Origin: Scatomorpha merdavium
Lineage (GTDB): Bacteria > Bacillota > Clostridia > Oscillospirales > Oscillospiraceae
DNA: 24,357 bases
Assembly (NCBI GenBank): GCA_018711415.1
Contig: DVIJ01000093.1
Coordinates: 1-24,357, forward strand
Direction of reading: 5' to 3'
The notes below the pieces were generated by a model. That model searched no databases. It saw nothing but the letters and a program-made list of their open reading frames with translations, and was not told where the DNA came from. Positions within the stretch are counted from its first letter, which is position 1. Each line of letters starts with the position of its first letter. A program made the translations under genes and the position numbers. Positions 14,142-21,811 of the stretch are shown here, one piece after another.

Positions 14142-16505
14142 ATGAACGGAGGCAAACGTTTCGCGGCGCTGCTGATGGCGGCGGCGCTGATATTTACGCT
14201 TTTGCCCGGCTGCGGGGACAGCGGCGGGGAGCAGAGCACGGACGCGCCCGGCGGCGCGGAAGAGGGCAAGGTCTGGGTGTCCGAGTTCACGAAGCTGGAC
14301 GGGGTCACGGAGTACATGGGCAGCCCGCTGGTACTGGACGGAAAGGCGTATTTTTCCCAGAACGTATACGACAGTGAGACGGGCGGCTACGAGCTCAGCC
14401 TCTGGTCTGTAGACCTCGCCACGGGCGAGGCGGCCAGGCTGGAGGGCTACGTCCAGAGCGCCGCGCCGGAGGGATATGAGGAGAGCTACATCAACATAAA
14501 CGGTCTGGCGAAGGCTGCTGGCGGCTCGTTCTGGGTGTGCGAGGAGCTGAACTCCGTGAGGTTCAACCTGCCGGAGGACTTCGACGAGGAAACCGGAGAC
14601 AGGTATCAGTACGCGGAGAGCGTGAGACAGACGCTGCTGCGCCGCGTGGACGCCGCGGGCTCGGAGTTGGAGAAGGCGGACCTCACGGCCGTGGAAGAGG
14701 CGGTCCTGGCGCAGATGCAGACCGGCGACATGTACGGCGATACTTACACCTATCTGAGCAGCATGGTCTCGGACGCTGAGGGCAGGCTCTGCCTGCTGTA
14801 TAACCAGAGCGTGCTGGTCCTGCTCTCGGCGGAGGGCAAGCTGCTCAGCTGCACGGCGCTGGATGGCTGGTGGGAGAGGCTCATAAATCTCCCGGACGGC
14901 GGCGCTGCGCTCTACGGCAACGGCGGCGCGGGCTTTGTGCTCAGGCCCGTGGACTTTGAGACCAAAGGCTTCGGCGAGGACATCGCGCTGCCGGACAACG
15001 CCTATAATCTCCGCACTGGCGGCGGGGAATACCTGGCCTTCTACACGGACAGCTCCTGTATCTACGGCGTGAACGCCGGGACAGGCGAGGGCGAGCAGAT
15101 CGTTTCGCTCATCAACTGCGACGTGGACTCGGACGACGTGAACGGCATCATCTACACCGGCGAGGGCGAGTTCGTCTGCCTTGTATACAGCTACGACAGC
15201 GGCAGCGCCGAGCTCGCGCGGCTGCGTCAGGTGGACGCCTCGGAGGTCCCGCCGGTGACGACCCTGCGCCTGGCCTGCAACTATCTCGGCTACGACCTGA
15301 GAAAGGAAATACTGGACTTCAACCGTTCTAACAGCGGGGTGCGCATAGAGGTGACGGACTACTCGCAGTACAACACCGAGGAGGACTACACGGCGGGCCT
15401 GACCAAGCTGAACACTGAGATCATAAGCGGGAACGTGCCGGACCTCTTCATCGCGGACGAGCTGCCTATAGAGCAGTACGGCGCGAAGGGCTATCTCTAC
15501 GACCTCTACGAGCTCATAGACGCGGACGCGGAGCTCTCCCGGGAGGACTTCTTCCCGAACATCCTCGCGGCGATGGAGACGGACGGCAAGCTGTATTCGA
15601 TATCCCCGGCCTTCGGCGTGCTGAGCCTTGTGGGCAGCGCGGAGGTCCTGGGCGAGGAGATGGGCTGGACGCTGCAGGAGCTGATGGAGGTCGTGAAGGC
15701 GCATCCCGAGGCGGAGTATCTGCTCGACCCAGGCACGACGAGCTCCTCGATACTCCAGGCGATGCTGGTGATGAATCTGGGCGAGTATGTGGACTGGACG
15801 ACGGGCGAGTGCAGCTTTGACAGCCAGGACTTCACAGACCTGCTGAACTTCAGCGCCATGTTCCCGGAGACCTTCGACTACAGCAACTACCAGGGGAGCA
15901 CGCCGGCCCTGGTGCTGGGCGGCAAGCAGCTGCTGACGACCTACTCCGCGACGGACTTCGAGGGATTCCAGATGTACGAGGCGATGTTCGGCGGCAAGCT
16001 GGCGTTCAAGGGCTTCCCGTCGAGCGACAGGACGGGCAACGTGGCGGCGCCCGTGGGCAGCCGGCTGAGCATCAGCTCCACCTGCAAGGACGTGGACGCG
16101 GCCTGGGGCTTTGTGCGCCGGATGCTGCTCGAGGACTACTACAGCGACGAAGGGCGCTATGTGAACGGCTACCCGCTGAACATGGCCGCCTATGAAAAGG
16201 CCGAGGCTGCGGCAATGGAAAAGCGCTACGAGACGGACCCCGAGACCGGCGAGCAGGTCGAGGTCTCCGTCGGCGGCTGGAGCTGGGACGATTTCAGCGT
16301 GGACATCTACGCGATGACGGAGGAACAGGCTCAGCAGCTGCGCGAGCTGATAGGCTCGGTTGAGCGCTGCTACTCCTATGACCAGAGCATCATGGACCTT
16401 GTGCTCGAGGAGTGTGCGGACTTCTTCTCCGGCGCCAAGACCGCGGAGCAGACCGCCTCCCTCATCCAGGACAGGGTGTCCACATATGTGAACGAGCAGA
16501 GATAA
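14142..16505 (+). CDS. Large lipoprotein with C-terminal extracellular solute-binding domain
   Basis: A 787-residue exported lipoprotein. Residues 1-23 are a signal peptide with lipobox LLPGC and Cys24 as the lipidation site, followed by a Gly/Ser/Glu-rich linker. Residues about 45-370 consist of repeated short beta-strand units with turns such as LWSVDLATGEAARL and SCIYGVNAGTGEGEQI, which look like beta-propeller blades. From about 375 the segment TTLRLACNYLGYDLRKEILDFNRSNSG starts a family 1 (MalE-like) solute-binding domain, continuing through NTEIISGNVPDLFIADELPIEQYGAKG to the end. GGAGG precedes the ATG. No permease or ATPase gene adjoins it, so it may be an orphan binding or sensing protein. 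It is bracketed by terminators and is a single-gene unit. Confidence 0.82.
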   Translation: MNGGKRFAALLMAAALIFTLLPGCGDSGGEQSTDAPGGAEEGKVWVSEFTKLDGVTEYMGSPLVLDGKAYFSQNVYDSETGGYELSLWSVDLATGEAARLEGYVQSAAPEGYEESYININGLAKAAGGSFWVCEELNSVRFNLPEDFDEETGDRYQYAESVRQTLLRRVDAAGSELEKADLTAVEEAVLAQMQTGDMYGDTYTYLSSMVSDAEGRLCLLYNQSVLVLLSAEGKLLSCTALDGWWERLINLPDGGAALYGNGGAGFVLRPVDFETKGFGEDIALPDNAYNLRTGGGEYLAFYTDSSCIYGVNAGTGEGEQIVSLINCDVDSDDVNGIIYTGEGEFVCLVYSYDSGSAELARLRQVDASEVPPVTTLRLACNYLGYDLRKEILDFNRSNSGVRIEVTDYSQYNTEEDYTAGLTKLNTEIISGNVPDLFIADELPIEQYGAKGYLYDLYELIDADAELSREDFFPNILAAMETDGKLYSISPAFGVLSLVGSAEVLGEEMGWTLQELMEVVKAHPEAEYLLDPGTTSSSILQAMLVMNLGEYVDWTTGECSFDSQDFTDLLNFSAMFPETFDYSNYQGSTPALVLGGKQLLTTYSATDFEGFQMYEAMFGGKLAFKGFPSSDRTGNVAAPVGSRLSISSTCKDVDAAWGFVRRMLLEDYYSDEGRYVNGYPLNMAAYEKAEAAAMEKRYETDPETGEQVEVSVGGWSWDDFSVDIYAMTEEQAQQLRELIGSVERCYSYDQSIMDLVLEECADFFSGAKTAEQTASLIQDRVSTYVNEQR

Positions 16506-16510
16506 AAGAG

Positions 16511-16542
16511 AAAACACCCCGGACGCTGTCCGGGGTGTTTTT
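16511..16542. terminator. Bidirectional terminator between the lipoprotein gene and livF
   Basis: A 14-bp stem (16511-16524 with 16528-16541) with a GCT loop, flanked by A residues on the left and T residues on the right. It serves both the plus-strand lipoprotein gene, which ends at 16505, and the minus-strand livF, which ends at 16549. Confidence 0.9.
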
Positions 16543-16548
16543 GTGCGT

Positions 16549-17247
16549 TCAGGTGCCGAGGTAGGCGGCCTTGATGGCTGGGTCGTTCAGGAGCTGCTGG
16601 CCGGGGCCGGTCATGGTGATGTTGCCGGTCTCGAGGACATAGCCGATATCGGCTATGCGCAGGGCCATGTTGGCGTTCTGCTCTATGAGCAGGACCGTGA
16701 CGCCCATGCGGTTTATCTCCTTGATGATGTCGAAGATACCCTTCACGACGATGGGCGCGAGGCCCAGGGAGGGTTCGTCCATCATGATTATCTTCGGCCG
16801 GCTCATGAGCGCGCGGCCGACGGCAAGCATCTGCTGTTCGCCGCCCGAGAGCGTACCGGCGGCCTGCCAGGAGCGCTCCTTGAGCCTCGGGAAGAGCTCG
16901 TAGACCCAGTTGAGGTCCTGCGTGAGGTCGTCCTTGCGCAGGTAGGCGCCGATTTTGAGGTTTTCGAGGACCGTGAGGTCCGGGAAAACGTGACGGCCCT
17001 CGGGGACCAGGGTCACGCCCTTGGCGACGATGCGGTCCGGCGAGAGACCTGTGATATCCTCGCCCTGGAGGTGGATGCGGCCCTTCGCTGGCTTCACCAG
17101 GCCCGCTATCGTGCGGAGCGTCGTGCTCTTGCCGGCGCCGTTCGCGCCGATGAGGGTGACTATCTTGCGCTCAGGCACCTCGAAGGTTATGCCCTTGACG
17201 GCCTCTATGCCGCCGTAGCTGACTTTCAGCCCGTCTATTTTAAGCAT
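16549..17247 (-). CDS. livF: Branched-chain amino acid-type ABC importer ATPase LivF
   Basis: A 232-residue ATPase of the HAAT family importer. It has Walker A GANGAGKST (34-42), a Q-loop region around VPEGRHVFPDLTVLENL, signature LSGGEQQ near 133, Walker B IIMMDEP near 153 and a switch histidine position replaced in the LLIEQN form typical of LivF. The length is normal. The ATG lies eight bases before the end of livG, so the ATPases are translationally coupled. It ends the operon at the bidirectional terminator. Confidence 0.95.
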   Translation of the reverse strand: MLKIDGLKVSYGGIEAVKGITFEVPERKIVTLIGANGAGKSTTLRTIAGLVKPAKGRIHLQGEDITGLSPDRIVAKGVTLVPEGRHVFPDLTVLENLKIGAYLRKDDLTQDLNWVYELFPRLKERSWQAAGTLSGGEQQMLAVGRALMSRPKIIMMDEPSLGLAPIVVKGIFDIIKEINRMGVTVLLIEQNANMALRIADIGYVLETGNITMTGPGQQLLNDPAIKAAYLGT

Positions 17248-18094
17248 CGTCCGACACCCCCAAGTAAGCCTCTATGACCTTCGGGTCGTTCTGTACCTGC
17301 GCGGGAGTGCCCTGCGCGATGAGCTTGCCGAAGTCCAGGACATAAATCCTGTCCGAGAACTGCATGACCAGGTCCATGTGGTGCTCGATCATGAACACCG
17401 TCAGGTGGTGCGTGTCCTTGATCTGCACGATGAACTCGCCCAGCTCCTGCGTTTCCTGCGGGTTCATGCCGGCAGCGGGCTCGTCGAGCAGCAGCAGCTT
17501 CGGCTCCGTGGCCAGTGCGCGGGCGATCTCGAGCCGGCGCTGTATGCCGTAGGGCAGGCTTCCTGCGACCTCGTCCTTCAAGTGGCCGAGGTTCTGCTCC
17601 TCGAGCAGCGCCATTGCCTCCTCCTGCATGCGGCGCTCCTCCGCACGGTTCACGCGGAAGGTGGCGGAAAAGACGTTCTGCTTTGCCCTCATGTGCTTGG
17701 CTATGAGCACGTTCTCCAACACCGTCAGGGAGGAGAAGAGGCGGATGTTCTGGAAGGTCCTCGCTATGCCGAGCTCGGTTATCCTGTCCGGCGTCGGCGC
17801 AAGGACGTGACCTGTAAATTTCTCCGCGTTCTCGCCCAAGTAGGATTTTTTCATCTTACCCTGCGGGTGGTTGCGGACTATTGCCTTGCCCTCGAAGCTG
17901 ATCTCGCCGTTCGTGGGCTGGTAGACGCCGGTGACGCAATTGAAGGCCGTGGTTTTGCCTGCGCCGTTGGGGCCTATGAGGGCGACTATCTCGCCGCGGC
18001 CCACCTCGAGCGAGAGGTCGTTCACGGCCACGACGCCGCCGAACTGCATGGTAATGTTCTGCAGGCTCAGAACGTTTTCACGTTTTTCGCTCAT
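17240..18094 (-). CDS. livG: Branched-chain amino acid-type ABC importer ATPase LivG
   Basis: A 284-residue ATPase, paired with LivF. Walker A GPNGAGKTT is at about 41-49, followed by the LivG-type insert before GIARTFQNIRLFSSLTVLENVLIA; the signature is the degenerate LPYGIQRRLEIARAL usual for LivG, then Walker B LLLLDEPAAGMNP and MIEHHMD with the switch histidine. The C-terminal AYLG is also typical. Its start overlaps the livM stop by four bases (ATGA, 18091-18094) and follows GGGAGGTG. Confidence 0.95.
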   Translation of the reverse strand: MSEKRENVLSLQNITMQFGGVVAVNDLSLEVGRGEIVALIGPNGAGKTTAFNCVTGVYQPTNGEISFEGKAIVRNHPQGKMKKSYLGENAEKFTGHVLAPTPDRITELGIARTFQNIRLFSSLTVLENVLIAKHMRAKQNVFSATFRVNRAEERRMQEEAMALLEEQNLGHLKDEVAGSLPYGIQRRLEIARALATEPKLLLLDEPAAGMNPQETQELGEFIVQIKDTHHLTVFMIEHHMDLVMQFSDRIYVLDFGKLIAQGTPAQVQNDPKVIEAYLGVSDDA

Positions 18095-19281
18095 TTCGCG
18101 GCACCTCCCTCAGCCTGTGCCGGTGCGGCAGGCGCTTTTTTTCGCTTTTTGAAGAGGTCCGGCAGTTCCTTCTGGCCCATCAGGCCCTTGCGGAAGAACA
18201 GCACGACGACCATGATGATGACCGAGAACACGACCAGCCTGAAACCGCTGCGGAACAGGCTCGACTCAATGCCGAGGAACTTGCCGCTGTCGAGGCCGCG
18301 CAGCCACCACTCGGAGCAGGCTATGAACAGGAAGCTGGCAATGCAGCTGCCCGTCACGGAGCCGAGGCCGCCCAGCACGACGATGAGCAGTATCTCATAG
18401 GTCATGGAGGACTTGAACTGCGCCGCCTGGATGGTGTTCATGAACATCGCCAGCAGCGCGCCGCCCACGCCTGCGAAGAAGCAGGAGATGCAGAAGGCCA
18501 TCTGCTTGTGCTTGAAGAGCCTGACGCCCATGGCCTCGGCGGCTATCTCATCCTCACGTATGGCCTTGAACGCGCGGCCGTAGGACGAGTTTATGAGCAG
18601 CACGATGACCAGGATGCAGAGCGAAGCTATGAACACAGGCACAAAGGTTGCAAAAGACACCTGCGTGCCGCCTATGTTGAAGGTGAAGTCGGAGAGACGG
18701 GTGTAGCCGCGCAGGACGTTCGAGCCGTTCGTGATGGGGCCGAACTTCTGCCACTGAAAGATGGCCTTTATGATCTCGGCGAAGCCCAGGGTGGCTATCG
18801 CCAGATAGTCGCTCTTGAGCCTGAGCACAGGCAGGCCGATGAGCCAGGCGAAGAAAGCCGCCACAACGCCCGCCAGCAGCATGGCCAGCAGCGCGCCGAT
18901 GATAAGTCCGGGCGCGGCCATGGCCTCCAGCCCGAAGATGCCGTTTATGGCCTCCTGGAAGGAGAAGTTTATCGCCGCGTCATAGTACTGGTACACGCCG
19001 GCGATGCTCTCCGACGGTATGGAGAAGATGGCGTAAGTATACGCGCCTATGAGCATGAAGCCCGCCTGGCCCAGCGAGAAGAGGCCGGTGAAGCCGTTGA
19101 GCAGGTTCATCGAAACCGCGACCAGCGCGTAGACTGCGCTCTTGCGCACGACTGTTATGAGCATATAGAACTTGGATGTGGCGGTAATGGCCTGGTCCAT
19201 CCAGATGCACAGCGCGTAGAGGACGATGAGGCAGGCCGCCGTTATCAGCAGTTTTGTGAGTTTCTTTTTCTTCGTATCCAT
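18091..19281 (-). CDS. livM: Branched-chain amino acid-type ABC importer permease LivM
   Basis: A 396-residue permease. A basic N-terminus (MDTKKKKLTK) precedes about nine membrane helices. The family hallmarks SMNLLNGFTGLFSLGQAGFMLIGAYT (about 57-82) and LKSDYLAIATLGFAEII (the LivM-type loop) are present, as is the cytoplasmic EAA-like segment RAFKAIREDEIAAEAMGV that contacts the ATPases. The C-terminus ends in a basic, Ala/Pro-rich tail (KKRKKAPAAPAQAEGGAAK) without clear function. The ribosome binding site GGGAGGCGG overlaps the livH stop region; the gap to livH is 13 bases. Confidence 0.95.
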   Translation of the reverse strand: MDTKKKKLTKLLITAACLIVLYALCIWMDQAITATSKFYMLITVVRKSAVYALVAVSMNLLNGFTGLFSLGQAGFMLIGAYTYAIFSIPSESIAGVYQYYDAAINFSFQEAINGIFGLEAMAAPGLIIGALLAMLLAGVVAAFFAWLIGLPVLRLKSDYLAIATLGFAEIIKAIFQWQKFGPITNGSNVLRGYTRLSDFTFNIGGTQVSFATFVPVFIASLCILVIVLLINSSYGRAFKAIREDEIAAEAMGVRLFKHKQMAFCISCFFAGVGGALLAMFMNTIQAAQFKSSMTYEILLIVVLGGLGSVTGSCIASFLFIACSEWWLRGLDSGKFLGIESSLFRSGFRLVVFSVIIMVVVLFFRKGLMGQKELPDLFKKRKKAPAAPAQAEGGAAK

Positions 19282-19294
19282 GCTTCCGCCTCCC

Positions 19295-20221
19295 TCAGAC
19301 CTTGTCCGTTGCCTTCTCGCCGAAGAGGCCGGTGGGCTTAAAGACGAGAATTATGATGAGCAGGACAAAAGTGAAGGCGTCCGCAAAGGTCGAAAGGCCA
19401 ATGCCCGTCGGTATGACGCCGTAGGCCACGAGCAGGGTGTCGAGGCCCTTTATTATGTTCTCGCAGATGCCGATGATGAAGGCGCCAATGACCGCGCCCG
19501 GGATGGAGCCTATGCCGCCGAACACCGCCGCGACGAAGGCCTTCAGGCCCGGCATTGCGCCGACCGTCGGCGTGACGCCCGGATAGTTCGTGAAGAACAG
19601 CATCGAGCCGATTGCCGCGAGGAAGGAGCCGATGATGAAGGTCATCGAGATGACGTTGTTTATCTTGATGCCCATGAGCGTGCTCGTCTCGAAGTCCTTT
19701 GCCACGGCGCGCATGGCCATGCCTATCTTCGTGTGGTTTATGAGCTGCACCAGCAGCACGACGAGTATGAGCGTCAGCACCGGCGTCACCAGCGTGACCA
19801 ACTTGGTCGTCGCGCCGAAAATGCTCACCGTGTCGGAGATCCAGGGCATGGTCGGGTAGTTTTTGTTCAGACCGCCGGTGATGTAAAGCGCGAGGTTCTG
19901 CAAGAGGTAGCTCACGCCTATGGCGCTTATCATGACCGACATCCTCGGCGCGGAGCGCAGCGGCTTGTAGGCCACGCGCTCTATGATGAAGCCAAGGAGC
20001 ACCGTGAACACTATTACAAAAGGTATAGCCAGCCACAGCGGCATCCAGGTCACGGCGTAGACCATCATGAGGCCCGCGACCATGAACACGTCGCCGTGTG
20101 CGAAGTTTATGAGTCTGAGTATGCCGTATACCATCGTATAGCCGACGGCTATGAGCGCGTACTGTCCGCCGACGGATATGCCGGAGAGCAGGTACGGCAG
20201 TAGTTTATCAAAAAAGTCCAT
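19295..20221 (-). CDS. livH: Branched-chain amino acid-type ABC importer permease LivH
   Basis: A 308-residue permease, the partner of LivM. It has about eight membrane helices and the family motifs YALIAVGYTMVYGILRLINFAHGDVFMVAG near the N-terminus (about 21-50), RAVAKDFETSTLMGIKINNVI as the ATPase-contact loop, and a C-terminal LVFKPTGLFGEK that is very typical of LivH. GGGGAGG precedes the ATG. It is separated from the binding-protein gene by 144 bases holding two hairpins. Confidence 0.95.
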   Translation of the reverse strand: MDFFDKLLPYLLSGISVGGQYALIAVGYTMVYGILRLINFAHGDVFMVAGLMMVYAVTWMPLWLAIPFVIVFTVLLGFIIERVAYKPLRSAPRMSVMISAIGVSYLLQNLALYITGGLNKNYPTMPWISDTVSIFGATTKLVTLVTPVLTLILVVLLVQLINHTKIGMAMRAVAKDFETSTLMGIKINNVISMTFIIGSFLAAIGSMLFFTNYPGVTPTVGAMPGLKAFVAAVFGGIGSIPGAVIGAFIIGICENIIKGLDTLLVAYGVIPTGIGLSTFADAFTFVLLIIILVFKPTGLFGEKATDKV

Positions 20222-20251
20222 TGAGCGTCCTCCCCAATGCTCGCGCCGCCT

Positions 20252-20285
20252 CGAAAGCGCGGTCGCCGCGATTGCCGCGTTTTCG
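20252..20285 (-). repeat. Hairpin in the livJ-livH gap, proximal to livH
   Basis: An 11-position inverted repeat with one mismatch (20252-20262 against 20275-20285) around a 12-base loop. No T-run follows, so it does not look like a simple terminator. Confidence 0.45.
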
Positions 20286-20315
20286 ACGCAGCGCAGACAA
20301 ATAAATCGGGGCTAA

Positions 20316-20337
20316 GGCGGAGGCTTTCGCCCCCGCC
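20316..20337 (-). repeat. Stable GNRA-loop hairpin just after livJ
   Basis: In the minus-strand RNA a nine-pair stem (20337-20329 with 20324-20316, one G-U pair) closes a GAAA tetraloop, 29 bases after the livJ stop. It lacks a following U-run. Such intercistronic hairpins commonly protect the upstream message from 3' decay or lower readthrough, giving more binding protein than permease; that role is inferred here. Confidence 0.55.
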
Positions 20338-20365
20338 CTTGCCCTTAAACAGTTGTTTTTTGAAA

Positions 20366-21598
20366 TTACTCAATGCCCTGCTCGCCGATGAGGTCCCAAA
20401 CAGCCGTCTCGGTGTTGCAGTACTTGATGAAGGCAACGTCGCGGGTGGCATCCTTCGCACCGTCGGCGAAGGCGATGTTGCCGGTGACGCCGGCGTAGTT
20501 GACGGAAGGCAGGGCCGCGAGCACAGCGGCGGGATCGGCGCTGCCGGCGGCCTTGATGGCCTCGAGCGCGACGTAGTAGGCGTCGTAGCCCATGACGGAG
20601 ACAGCCGCGACCATGTCGTTGCCGCCGTTGTTCTCAAGGTTGACGCTGTCGGAGTTTATCCACTCCTTGAACGCGGCGTCGAACTCGGCGTTGCCGCCCT
20701 CCTGATAGAAGGTGGTGACGTAGATCTTGACGTTGTCCTTGCCCTGGGCGGCGCCGACGATGACGTTGGAGTCCCAGGTGTCGCCGGCGAGGATGGGCAT
20801 ACCCAGGTCCTGAGTAGCGGCCTGGTCGATTATCAGAGCGGCGGCCTCAGTGGAGACGGGCGCCACGAAGATGTCGCAGCCGTTGGACTTGGCGTTGGTG
20901 ACGTAGCTGCTGTAGTCGGAGGTGCCTTCCTGGAAGACCTCCTGCACGCAGTTCTCAGCGCCGAAGGCCTCAACGAAGTAGTTCACCAGGCCGACGGAGT
21001 AGTCGTCGCCCTGCTTGGCGAGGCAGTAAGCCTTGGTCGCGCCGAGGCTCTTTGCGTAGTTCGCAAGGACGGTGCCCTGGAAGGGGTCTATGAAGCAGAT
21101 GCGGTAATATGTATCGCTGACCTGGGTGACCTGCGGGTTGGTGCAGGTGACGCCGATGGCCGGGACGCCCGCGTCGCCGAAGGTGGTGGCGGCCGCTATG
21201 GACACGCCGGAGCCGTAGGAGCCGAGCACCACGCTGCAGCCCTCTGCGATGAGGGTCTGGGCGGCGGAAACGGCCTTGTCGTTGCTGGACTGGTTATCGG
21301 CGTACACCAGCTCGACCGTGTAGGTCTCGCCGCCGACCTCGACGGTCGGGGTCAGGGAGTTGGCGTACTGCATACCCAGTATCTCCTGCTTGCCGCCGGC
21401 GCCGTTGTCACCGGACTGGGGCTCGAACACGCCGATCTTTATGACCTTGTCGCCGGTGGTATCGCCGCCCTCGGGGGCGTCGGAAACCTGAGCGTCGCCA
21501 CCCTCAGGGGCGTCGCTCGCGGCGGGGGCGGGCTCGCCGCAGGCGGCCAGGGCAAACACCATGCACAGAGCAAGCAAGAGTGCAAGTATCTTCTTCAT
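20366..21598 (-). CDS. livJ: Branched-chain amino acid-type ABC importer substrate-binding lipoprotein
   Basis: A 410-residue lipoprotein of the periplasmic-binding type I (Peripla_BP_6) class. The signal peptide is MKKILALLLALCMVFALAAC with Cys20 as the lipidation site. A linker carries the eight-residue unit SDAPEGGD twice. The mature domain begins IKIGVFEPQSGDNGAGGKQEILGMQYA (about 53-79) and includes LVYADNQSSNDKAVSAAQTLIAEGCSVVLGSYGSG, as usual for LivJ proteins. The ATG follows AGGAGG. It is the first gene of the importer operon. Substrate may be branched-chain amino acids, but members also bind other amino acids, amides or urea; the sequence alone does not decide. Confidence 0.92.
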   Translation of the reverse strand: MKKILALLLALCMVFALAACGEPAPAASDAPEGGDAQVSDAPEGGDTTGDKVIKIGVFEPQSGDNGAGGKQEILGMQYANSLTPTVEVGGETYTVELVYADNQSSNDKAVSAAQTLIAEGCSVVLGSYGSGVSIAAATTFGDAGVPAIGVTCTNPQVTQVSDTYYRICFIDPFQGTVLANYAKSLGATKAYCLAKQGDDYSVGLVNYFVEAFGAENCVQEVFQEGTSDYSSYVTNAKSNGCDIFVAPVSTEAAALIIDQAATQDLGMPILAGDTWDSNVIVGAAQGKDNVKIYVTTFYQEGGNAEFDAAFKEWINSDSVNLENNGGNDMVAAVSVMGYDAYYVALEAIKAAGSADPAAVLAALPSVNYAGVTGNIAFADGAKDATRDVAFIKYCNTETAVWDLIGEQGIE

Positions 21599-21676
21599 TC
21601 AGTCTCATCCTCCTAAATCATGTTCGGCCGCGACGTCCATCTTGTGTGGACAAATGTACTTCGCAGCCTGGGCATG

Positions 21677-21705
21677 ATTATAAACCAAATCGCGGGAGAT
21701 TGCAA
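21677..21705 (-). promoter_or_regulatory. Promoter of the liv operon
   Basis: On the minus strand TTGCAA (21705-21700), a 17-base spacer and a perfect TATAAT (21682-21677) predict a start near 21670 and a leader of about 70 bases. The leader contains a small GTCCA/TGGAC hairpin but no clear T-box or riboswitch. Confidence 0.75.
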
Positions 21706-21752
21706 CATAATTTAGCACTTTTCATTACAATTTCTTTAATCAATCAGCGCAG

Positions 21753-21788
21753 AAAAATATCCTGCCGAAAAAATCATTCAGCAGGATA
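21753..21788 (-). terminator. Intrinsic terminator after tmcAL
   Basis: The inverted repeat TATCCTGC / GCAGGATA (21758-21765, 21781-21788) extends inward past one mismatch by GAA/TTC. On the minus strand it runs into TTTTT (21757-21753), 24 bases after the tmcAL stop and before the liv promoter. Confidence 0.75.
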
Positions 21789-21811
21789 AAAATTTTATGC
21801 ATATTATACAA

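Noticed and set aside
14043..16517. Long minus-strand open frame of 824 codons opposite the lipoprotein gene
   Set aside because: It is antisense to a clear lipoprotein gene with promoter, ribosome binding site, lipobox and domain match. Its translation is rich in His, Arg, Val and Leu without recognisable domains, as expected for the shadow of a GC-rich gene.
21608..21643. Short ORF (MDVAAEHDLGG) in the liv leader as a leucine-sensing attenuator
   Set aside because: Only one leucine codon, no ribosome binding site, and no following terminator/antiterminator pair.
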